Below are positions 1 through 5,389 of a stretch of DNA of 8,769 nt, in pieces (the first letter of the stretch is position 1; each line of letters opens with the position of its first letter). The translations under genes were made by a program, and so were the position numbers. The stretch is from Prosthecobacter debontii (GTDB lineage Bacteria; Verrucomicrobiota; Verrucomicrobiia; Verrucomicrobiales; Akkermansiaceae): positions 1-8,769 of the forward strand of contig CAMCXJ010000090.1 of assembly GCA_945883455.1 (NCBI GenBank), written 5' to 3'. The notes under the pieces were generated by a model. That model ran no database searches, was not told the origin of the DNA, and saw only the letters and a list, made by a program, of their open reading frames with translations.

Positions 1-77
1 CGCAAGATTTTTTGTCAATACATCGCAGATACCGATTTACAAATTTTCTAACCACATGTTGATGGAAACGCTCTGCT

Positions 78-1082
78 TTAGCCGGGATAGCGACCTTTTC
101 GCGCGCCGTCCATCCATGCCCAAGCCGAGCCGACAATTTCCAACACGTCGCGGTGCTTCGCAACCCATCCGAGGGTGTCGCGGGCGAGGGTGGGATCGGC
201 GACGAGTTCCGGCGGATCGCCCTCGCGGCGCGGGCCGTAGCGGATGGGGACGGTTTTGCCGGTGACCTTTTCAGCGGCGGAGATGATTTCCTTTACGGAA
301 ATCCCCTGCCCGGTGCCGAGATTGCAGCGCAGCGATTCCTTGCCGGATAGCAGATGGTTCAAGGCAAGGGCGTGAGCCTCGGCGAGATCCTCGACGTGGA
401 TGTAGTCGCGGATGCAGGTGCCGTCCGGGGTGGGGTAATCCGTGCCGTACACTTCCAGGACATCGATTTCCCCGGTGATGGCCATGAGGACGCGGGGAAT
501 GAGGTGGGTCTCAGGGTTGTGGTCTTCACCGATCAGGCCGTCGGCGGAGCAGCCGCTGGCATTGAAGTAGCGCAGGCAGGCGGAGCGCAGACCCCATGCG
601 TGGTCGCAGTCCCGCAGAATCCTTTCGACCATCAGTTTGCTGTGGCCGTAGGGATTGATGGGGTTTTGTGGATTCGATTCGTCGATGGGGATTCTCGCCG
701 GCGTGCCGTAGGTGGCGCAGGTGGAGGAGAAAACAAAAGCCTTACAGCCGAATTCCTGCATCACCTGGAGCAGCGCGATGGGCTCGGCGGTGTTATTCCA
801 ATAATACTTCAGCGGATCGGTCACGGACTCGCCGACGTAGGCGAAGGCGGCGAAGTGGATCACGGCTCCGAAGTGGTGTTTTTCAAAAAGCGAGCGGACC
901 AAATCGCGATCGCCGGTGTCACCGATGACCAGCTCCACCCCGTCGTCCACGATCGCTTCGGGGTGCCCGTAGGCGAGATTGTCGAGGACGACGACTTTGA
1001 ACCCTTGGGAAACGAGGTGGCGGACGGTGTGTGAGCCGATGTATCCGGCACCTCCGGTAATAAGAATGGGTTGGTTGGTCAT
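78..1082 (-). CDS. galE: UDP-glucose 4-epimerase (GalE), extended SDR family
   Basis: Cytoplasmic NAD-dependent enzyme interconverting UDP-glucose and UDP-galactose (Leloir pathway, precursor supply for LPS and exopolysaccharide). Protein of 334 aa, close to the usual ~338. Seen in sequence: N-terminal Rossmann motif TGGAGYIGSH at residues 9-18, catalytic Ser/Thr region FSSTCATYG (S119-G126), the YxxxK pair Y145/K149, the RYFNASG segment (171-177) and the IRDYIHVEDLA block (224-234). Start: the ATG at 1082 puts the Rossmann strand right at the N-terminus; the frame stays open to 1262, but those extra 60 codons run into the divergent gene and add no family sequence. No clear Shine-Dalgarno precedes the ATG. 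The residue aligning by eye with the E. coli gatekeeper Tyr299 is L293 (motif PPELVAD). A small residue here is associated with relaxed specificity that also accepts UDP-GlcNAc/GalNAc, so dual activity is possible. Single gene, divergent from the lipoprotein gene to its right. Confidence 0.95.
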   Translation of the reverse strand: MTNQPILITGGAGYIGSHTVRHLVSQGFKVVVLDNLAYGHPEAIVDDGVELVIGDTGDRDLVRSLFEKHHFGAVIHFAAFAYVGESVTDPLKYYWNNTAEPIALLQVMQEFGCKAFVFSSTCATYGTPARIPIDESNPQNPINPYGHSKLMVERILRDCDHAWGLRSACLRYFNASGCSADGLIGEDHNPETHLIPRVLMAITGEIDVLEVYGTDYPTPDGTCIRDYIHVEDLAEAHALALNHLLSGKESLRCNLGTGQGISVKEIISAAEKVTGKTVPIRYGPRREGDPPELVADPTLARDTLGWVAKHRDVLEIVGSAWAWMDGARKGRYPG

Positions 1083-1159
1083 TTGTGTGGGATGAGAAAA
1101 GCCAGAATCAGCCGCCGGTGCAAGGCTAGGCTTCATGGGCGGCGACGATGAAAAAAAAC

Positions 1160-1190
1160 TTGAATGGACGGATGAGATGCTTGGTCTAAT
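1160..1190 (+). promoter_or_regulatory. Possible sigma70-type promoter of the lipoprotein gene
   Basis: A TTGAAT hexamer (1160-1165) and a TCTAAT hexamer (1185-1190, one base from TATAAT) are separated by 19 bases, slightly longer than ideal. If used, transcription would start about 1-3 bases before, or at, the ATG at 1199, giving a leaderless or nearly leaderless mRNA, consistent with the lack of a Shine-Dalgarno. Found by eye, so weak evidence. Confidence 0.3.
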
Positions 1191-1198
1191 TTTCCGAT

Positions 1199-2044
1199 AT
1201 GAAAATAAAACACCATACGTTGTCGGGTTTATTTGTGGGTCTCGCGACTCTCGCTGTTTCATCCTGCGCCTACGATTCCTATTTCCCTACATCCTCGTAT
1301 CCCAGGGGATACGGTAGCGGATATGGAAGAGGGTATGGAAGAGGGTATGGAAGTTCGAATTTCTCCACCTCCGTTTTCGTAAGCACCGGGAATCCACGCT
1401 GGGGCTATGATCCATACGCGGGCTGTTACTACGACTACACGCGCAGGTCTTATTATGACCCGCATCTTTGCGGCTATTATCCAGTCGGATACCGCCCGAG
1501 CTACGTTTACGGTGCACCCCATCCGCACGGCTGGTCGCGTGGCCGGGGCTACTGCCCGCCGCCGACACGAATCCGCAGTCATACGATCACGAACTGTGAC
1601 AACCGCGCCGAAAGCTATCGTGAGTTGGGTAGGGACTGGTCGGAAAATGTTAGGGTAAACGTGACAGATAGCCATGAACCTCAGAGTCCCGGTGGCCGCG
1701 ACCAGAATGGTTGGAGCGGGGAGGGGAATCATTCTGGTGAGGTAGAATCGCAATCACCGGGTATTCCGTTTTTCAATCGGGATGGAAATGATCAGGGGCA
1801 ATCCGGAAGGGGCGATGAGAGAGGTGGGGGGGTTGGTAGCGACAATAGCGAGCAGCCATCTGCGCCTCAACTGGATGTGCCTCGCGATGATTTCCCGCAG
1901 CCGCCCGCGCAGATTTTCGAGGCTCCTCCGCAGATCGAAATACCCGCACCATCTCAACAAGCCCCTGAGCCACCGCAGCAAGCACCGCAGCAACGGGCAC
2001 TGGACGAAGATTCGGGTGGTATCATTTCACTTGGCGAAGGCTAA
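1199..2044 (+). CDS. Gly/Tyr-rich lipoprotein with Pro/Gln-rich tail, function unknown
   Basis: Predicted exported lipoprotein of 281 aa. Residues 1-23 form a lipoprotein signal: basic MKIKHH, a hydrophobic core, and lipobox VSSC with the acylated Cys at C23; Ala at +2 gives no inner-membrane retention signal, so the outer membrane is likely. The mature part has a Gly-Tyr segment made of four GYG(S/R) units (37-52). An aromatic region follows with repeated YYDP/GYYP and GYRP-like words (70-104) and Cys at 76, 91, 119 and 133. Then comes a polar low-complexity stretch rich in Gly, Asp, Asn and Ser, and a Pro/Gln-rich tail (about 219-266). I recognise no enzymatic domain; it looks like a disordered surface or periplasmic structural protein. 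Start: the ATG at 1199 gives a correct signal peptide; there is no Shine-Dalgarno, and a possible -10 lies only 8 bases upstream. Divergent from galE and convergent with ctaA (23-base gap). The CDS is real with high probability; the function is unknown. Confidence 0.85.
   Translation: MKIKHHTLSGLFVGLATLAVSSCAYDSYFPTSSYPRGYGSGYGRGYGRGYGSSNFSTSVFVSTGNPRWGYDPYAGCYYDYTRRSYYDPHLCGYYPVGYRPSYVYGAPHPHGWSRGRGYCPPPTRIRSHTITNCDNRAESYRELGRDWSENVRVNVTDSHEPQSPGGRDQNGWSGEGNHSGEVESQSPGIPFFNRDGNDQGQSGRGDERGGGVGSDNSEQPSAPQLDVPRDDFPQPPAQIFEAPPQIEIPAPSQQAPEPPQQAPQQRALDEDSGGIISLGEG
1307..1354 (+). repeat. 12-bp coding tandem repeat, four units
   Basis: Four consecutive 12-base units, in frame, each encoding Gly-Tyr-Gly-(Ser/Arg). 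Units 2 to 4 are nearly identical (ggatatggaaga, gggtatggaaga, gggtatggaagt); unit 1 (ggatacggtagc) has diverged at synonymous and fourth-codon positions. The period is a multiple of three, so copy-number change would lengthen or shorten the lipoprotein without a frameshift. Confidence 0.9.
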
Positions 2045-2067
2045 CAGCCCGCTGAAAAATCTTTGCG

Positions 2068-3081
2068 CTAACTTGATTCGGCCAGTGGGCGTTTTTCATT
2101 CGGAGTGATCAGAAACCACCGGAAAACAAGGGCGAGTAGGATCGCAGCAAGGCCAACGTGTAGCACTTGCGCCCATGAATAGATGTGGATCTGTGCCATC
2201 ACCACCCCCAAAATCATCTGGATGAACATGATCGCTAGCACCCCGATCTGTGAAGGAGTGACACCATCTGGCTGGTGCTTTTTCGCCAGAGAAAAGGCAA
2301 ACACCGACGTAAACAGGAGTAACCAGGAAAAACTACGATGAATGACGTAGGTCATGCTTTGTTCCAGTTCGCCGATCCATGTTTCCCTCGGCACGTCGAG
2401 ACGCGCCTTGGCGAGTTCGTCGGTCATTTCACGGATTTGAGTGCCCAGAATCCCCTCGATGACCACGAGAACTAGAAGAGCGAGAACAGTCATTCGGACT
2501 AGCTTGGTATTTCCGGTCATTTTCACTTTCAGCGGATGTTCTACTCCTGCCCAGACGCAATAGGTGAGCACACCGATCAATGCCATGGCGAGTGCCAGAT
2601 GGGTGCTAAGAACACCGGGAGCGATCCCGCTGTAAACGACCCGTGCGCCCATCCATGCATTGGCGAGGACGAGCAAGAGGCCGGCGAAGGATAGCCAGAA
2701 CAAAAGCGGGCGGCTTTTTCTGAGATGGAAAGAGGCGATAAAAGTCGCAAGTGAAAAGAACCCCACGGGCAGGCTAAAAAGGCGGTTGGTAAATTCAGTC
2801 CAGACATGGCGGGAATTGAACTCCGCGCGCAGCGACTCGTGAGATATCGTCGAAGGGTCACGCCCCATGCGCTCGGCTTTGCGCTGAAATTTCTCGATAT
2901 CTAGTTTCCCGAAATCTACCTCTTCCACACTGGTCGGCGGAATCAGCATGCCCCAGCACGTAGGCCAGTCGGGACAGCCCATTCCGGCGCCAGTCACCCT
3001 GACGATGGCGCCCACGAAAATGAGAGTTAGCACCGAGATCAGGGCTGCGTTGGCCAGCTTAGCGTATGTCTTGAAATTCAT
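2068..3081 (-). CDS. ctaA: Heme A synthase, COX15/CtaA family
   Basis: Multi-pass inner-membrane protein (337 aa) that oxidises heme O to heme A for aa3-type cytochrome oxidases. Visible: a first TM helix ending in RVTGAGMGCPDWPTCWG with the Cys pair C36/C42, a WTEFTNRL segment (94-101), the TM His in LSTHLALA (H161), the conserved GTQIRE loop start (213-218), IHRSFSW (H248) and LHVGLAA (H308), with about eight hydrophobic segments in all. In the family four His ligate the two hemes; three are present, but the position normally reading E-x-x-H is E96-x-x-N99. From memory, an EYxNRL form also occurs in Bacteroidota relatives, so this may be a clade variant and not a defect. Start: ATG at 3081; an in-frame GTG at 3093 would add four residues. 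No clear Shine-Dalgarno or adjacent ctaB. The downstream gap to the convergent lipoprotein gene is 23 bases with no evident hairpin terminator. Confidence 0.92.
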   Translation of the reverse strand: MNFKTYAKLANAALISVLTLIFVGAIVRVTGAGMGCPDWPTCWGMLIPPTSVEEVDFGKLDIEKFQRKAERMGRDPSTISHESLRAEFNSRHVWTEFTNRLFSLPVGFFSLATFIASFHLRKSRPLLFWLSFAGLLLVLANAWMGARVVYSGIAPGVLSTHLALAMALIGVLTYCVWAGVEHPLKVKMTGNTKLVRMTVLALLVLVVIEGILGTQIREMTDELAKARLDVPRETWIGELEQSMTYVIHRSFSWLLLFTSVFAFSLAKKHQPDGVTPSQIGVLAIMFIQMILGVVMAQIHIYSWAQVLHVGLAAILLALVFRWFLITPNEKRPLAESS

Positions 3082-3200
3082 GCTTATGATCACTTCGCTT
3101 GGCCGTCTGCCTTATTACGGTCCAGCATTGCGCCGGAAGTAATCCGTGCTTGGTGAAGTTCGCAACTGATTTTGTGACGATCCGCGCGCGCGTCTCTAAC

Positions 3201-3234
3201 AAAAAGATCAGAGCATGTTGACATGCTCTGATCT
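3201..3234 (-). terminator. Rho-independent terminator of the 54-aa lipoprotein gene
   Basis: A perfect 13-bp inverted repeat (3205-3217 paired with 3222-3234, arm AGATCAGAGCATG) with a 4-base loop. Read on the minus strand it is followed by a run of T (complement of the A run at 3201-3204), the classical intrinsic terminator form. It lies about 28 bases after the stop of the leftward lipoprotein gene and insulates ctaA from that transcript. Confidence 0.9.
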
Positions 3235-3262
3235 GTTGTTCGAGGGGATCCGGATATGAATC

Positions 3263-3427
3263 TTACTTCGAATACTCCACCTGCACGGGAGCTGGAGTGT
3301 TCGGGATTTCCTTAAAGGTGGGCAGCGGGCGCATCGGTGGCACGGCCGAATCGCTGGTGCAACAACCGCAAGACGTAAAAAAGATAGCGAGTGCGCCTAC
3401 GGAGATGGTAAGAAGAAATCGTGTCAT
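3263..3427 (-). CDS. Small lipoprotein (54 aa), function unknown
   Basis: The 54-residue product starts MTRFLLTISVGALAIFFTSC: a short basic start, a hydrophobic core and lipobox FTSC with acylated C20, followed directly by G-C-C, so three Cys lie within four residues (20, 22, 23). The mature part is about 35 residues, Pro-rich (PPMRPLP, IPNTPAPV) and ends EYSK. It resembles entericidin-like mini-lipoproteins in size and plan, but I cannot assign it to that family. Start: the frame is open further upstream to 3628, but that part lies across the neighbouring terminator and gene, and only the ATG at 3427 gives a signal peptide. Monocistronic: a terminator lies upstream (3486-3524) and another downstream (3201-3234), so its promoter must lie in the AT-rich stretch 3428-3485. 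No Shine-Dalgarno. Confidence 0.75.
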   Translation of the reverse strand: MTRFLLTISVGALAIFFTSCGCCTSDSAVPPMRPLPTFKEIPNTPAPVQVEYSK

Positions 3428-3485
3428 AAGGCTTCGTTTAATTGAGTATTTTTTTATTTGGAAAAAATTTGTGATCAAGAGGATC

Positions 3486-3524
3486 AAAAGAAAACCCCGC
3501 CCGTTTCCGGGGAAGCGGGCGGGG
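3486..3524 (-). terminator. Rho-independent terminator of the 35-aa lipoprotein gene
   Basis: A GC-rich inverted repeat: arm CCCCGCCCG (3495-3503) pairs with 3516-3524, and pairing continues inward over 3505-3507/3512-3514 across one mismatch on the minus strand. Downstream on the minus strand is TTTTCTTTT (complement of 3486-3494). It starts 12 bases after the stop codon of the 35-aa gene. Strong stem plus T tract, oriented for the leftward gene. Confidence 0.9.
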
Positions 3525-3536
3525 CGGGAACCGGAC

Positions 3537-3644
3537 TTACTTAGCAGGAGCTTGGTAAGCAGGTGCTGCAGGAGCACTTGGGCAGCACGAAGCTGCGAAG
3601 AAGGCTGCGACAGTGGCAACGATGGCAAGTTTGATGATGTTCAT
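3537..3644 (-). CDS. Very small lipoprotein (35 aa), function unknown
   Basis: Product of 35 residues: MNIIKLAIVATVAAFFAASC is a complete lipoprotein signal with lipobox AASC (C20), followed by a second Cys and a 14-residue tail of Pro, Ala and Ser ending QAPAK. The mature peptide would be only 16 residues. Its reality is supported by the well-formed signal peptide, the lack of any other gene in the interval, and a strong terminator 12 bases after its stop. Start: the ATG at 3644; the frame is open upstream to 3734 without a signal-like sequence. The leader before the ATG is A/C-rich (AACAACACAACCAAT) with no Shine-Dalgarno. It is separate from, but similar in plan to, the 54-aa lipoprotein just downstream. 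Function unknown; an envelope or toxin-antidote-like entericidin role is only a guess. Confidence 0.65.
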   Translation of the reverse strand: MNIIKLAIVATVAAFFAASCCPSAPAAPAYQAPAK

Positions 3645-3755
3645 ATTGGTTGTGTTGTTTGTTGGTTGCTTGATTACACCTACCCGTGTTGGATCGATGT
3701 GTCGTAAGGTTAGCTCTCGCGGGTGGCTCTGCAAGGCAAAATGAAGGCGGTGGTA

Positions 3756-5042
3756 TTACGCGGAGCGTGAGCCTTTGCTGCGCCCGAAACCGGATCCGCT
3801 TCCACGGCGGTTTCCGCCACCACCGCTTCCCCTGCCTCCTTGCTTTACAGCGGGAGGGCGGAATCCACGGATATGTTTCTCGTTCAAAGATTCGCTGTGC
3901 CATGGGTGGTCGGTAAGACGCGGAATGGCTTTCTTGATTGTTTTCTCAATATCCCGGAGGAAATCGATTTCGTCTTCGGCGCAAAAGGATACGGCCATGC
4001 CATCAGCCCCCGCACGACCTGTGCGCCCGATGCGGTGGACATAGGCCTCCGGCTCGTTCGGCAGGTCGTAATTCACTACCAGCCCGACATCCTTTACATC
4101 TACGCCGCGCGCGGCAACATCCGTGGCGACAAGAACGGGAACAAGTCCCTGCTTGAAACGAGCCAGCGCTTTTTCACGTTGTGCCTGGGACTTGTTGCCA
4201 TGAATCGCTTCCGAGGCGTAGCCGGCCGCAGTGAGCGCCTTGGCAATCTTGTTCGCGCCGTGCTTGGTGCGGTTGAAGACGATAGTGAGTTTCGAGGATT
4301 CGGCCTTGGCCTGTTTATCGAGAAGTTGCTCGAGCAGATACATCTTATTACCGCGATCCACAAAGCAGAGTCGCTGCTCGATGCGCTCAGCGGTGGTCAC
4401 CTCTGGGGTGATGGAAACCCGCGCTGGATCGCGTAGGATTGTTTTCGCCAGCTCCACGATGTTCGGGGCGAGCGTGGCGGAAAAGAACAGGGACTGTTTT
4501 TTTTGTGGGAGCATCGCTACGATGCGTTTCACATCGCGCAGGAAACCCATGTCCAGCATGCGGTCCACTTCATCGAGGACAAAAAACTCGACCGCTGTGA
4601 GATCGACATGCCTTTGCTCGATCAGATCCAGCAGCCGCCCGGGGGTGGCGACGAGGACATCGACGCCGGAACGCATCGCGGAGACTTGCGGGTTTTGCCC
4701 CACGCCTCCATAGATCAGTGTCTGACGGAAACGGATTTTTTGGCCGTAGGTGGAGAAGCTTTTTCCCACTTGGATCGCGAGTTCGCGGGTGGGTGCGAGG
4801 ACGAGGCAGCGGCACTGCTTGGGTCGGAGGGTGTGTGGTTCGTGATGGATCGAGTTGAGTATCGGCAGTGCGAAGCTGGCGGTTTTTCCTGTGCCCGTTT
4901 GCGCGCAGCCGAGGAGATCGCGGCCTTCTAATAGCAGCGGGATCGCCTGTGCCTGGACAGGGGAGGGGGTGGTGTATCCAAGTTCGTTGAGAACCTGTTT
5001 CAGGGGCGCGGCGAGAGCCATCGCTTCGAATGTAGCGGTCAT
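3756..5042 (-). CDS. rhlE: DEAD-box ATP-dependent RNA helicase, RhlE type
   Basis: Cytoplasmic RNA helicase of 428 aa acting on RNA duplexes (ribosome assembly, RNA decay or cold adaptation in relatives). Motifs in order: Q motif GYTTPSPVQ (22-30, Q30), I AQTGTGKT (47-54), Ia PTRELA (84-89), Ib TPGR (133-136), II DEVD (157-160), III SAT (188-190), V ATDVAARGVD (306-315), VI HRIGRTGR (336-343). IHGNKSQ (280-286) is typical of the RhlE clade. The C-terminus (about 401-428) is a short Gly/Arg/Ser tail, a likely RNA-binding extension. Motif II carries Val in place of the usual Ala; the ATPase Asp and Glu are intact, so activity is expected. Start: the ATG at 5042 sits just before the Q-motif helix; an in-frame GTG at 5066 is less likely. 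Monocistronic as far as visible, with a long upstream non-coding region. RhlE is the best subfamily fit; other DEAD subfamilies are less likely. Confidence 0.93.
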   Translation of the reverse strand: MTATFEAMALAAPLKQVLNELGYTTPSPVQAQAIPLLLEGRDLLGCAQTGTGKTASFALPILNSIHHEPHTLRPKQCRCLVLAPTRELAIQVGKSFSTYGQKIRFRQTLIYGGVGQNPQVSAMRSGVDVLVATPGRLLDLIEQRHVDLTAVEFFVLDEVDRMLDMGFLRDVKRIVAMLPQKKQSLFFSATLAPNIVELAKTILRDPARVSITPEVTTAERIEQRLCFVDRGNKMYLLEQLLDKQAKAESSKLTIVFNRTKHGANKIAKALTAAGYASEAIHGNKSQAQREKALARFKQGLVPVLVATDVAARGVDVKDVGLVVNYDLPNEPEAYVHRIGRTGRAGADGMAVSFCAEDEIDFLRDIEKTIKKAIPRLTDHPWHSESLNEKHIRGFRPPAVKQGGRGSGGGGNRRGSGSGFGRSKGSRSA

Positions 5043-5389
5043 GTCTTGATAAATTCGCCCTACCACCGGTTATCGGCGTGGGGCGGTGTCGATGATTTGT
5101 GGATTGAACCTCTTGCAATCCCTCATCGAACAAAGACCAGAAAAAGCATAGCCGTGCGGCGCGGACGTCGCTAGCAAGCGCTTGATATGCCGGATCAGTC
5201 GATTAGCAAGGTTTATCTGTGTGGGAGCATTGAACCCGCAATCCAATATTTTATTTCGGGATACTTGGAACTGATTTCTACTTCGGATTTCGGGTTGAAT
5301 GAAGGCGACGCTTGCCAACGGGAACTACAGCGTCCAACTTTGTCACCTCTTCCGTAAGCACGGTAAGTCACTCGCAAATCCAAACAGAT
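5043..5389. other. Non-coding divergent intergenic region (347 bases)
   Basis: This lies between the leftward helicase and the rightward TPR gene and should hold both promoters. An 82-codon minus-strand frame (5070-5318) gives a protein without recognisable features, and I do not call it. Visible structure: a perfect 10-bp palindrome caagcgcttg (5175-5184), an imperfect direct repeat gtcgctagcaag (5167-5178) and gtcgattagcaag (5198-5210) spaced 31 bases, and an AT-rich patch (5247-5256). A possible rightward promoter is TTGAAC (5230-5235) with TATTTC (5252-5257, 16-base spacing); a possible leftward -10, TATGCT, is the complement of 5145-5150. All are by eye and weak. The helicase would then have a leader of roughly 100 bases. 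Confidence 0.4.

Noticed and set aside
354..1034. 226-codon plus-strand frame opposite galE
   Set aside because: It lies wholly antisense to a strongly supported gene; its sequence has no recognisable domain and is explained by the codon bias of galE.
1111..1143. Inverted repeat gccgcc/ggcggc between galE and the lipoprotein gene
   Set aside because: The stem is only 6 bp with a 21-base loop and no T tract on either strand, so it is not a credible terminator; no operator is known to match it.
1083..1262. 60-codon N-terminal extension of galE on the minus strand
   Set aside because: It runs into the start of the divergent lipoprotein gene, and the Rossmann motif already sits at the N-terminus from the ATG at 1082.
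2045..2067. Possible bidirectional terminator between the lipoprotein gene and ctaA
   Set aside because: The gap shows direct gctaac repeats but no stable hairpin with a T tract.
3428..3628. N-terminal extension of the 54-aa lipoprotein (frame open to 3628)
   Set aside because: It crosses a strong terminator and the 35-aa gene; only the ATG at 3427 provides a proper lipoprotein signal.
5070..5318. 82-codon minus-strand frame in the helicase upstream region
   Set aside because: No signal peptide, domain or coding-like pattern is visible, and it occupies the space expected for two divergent promoters.
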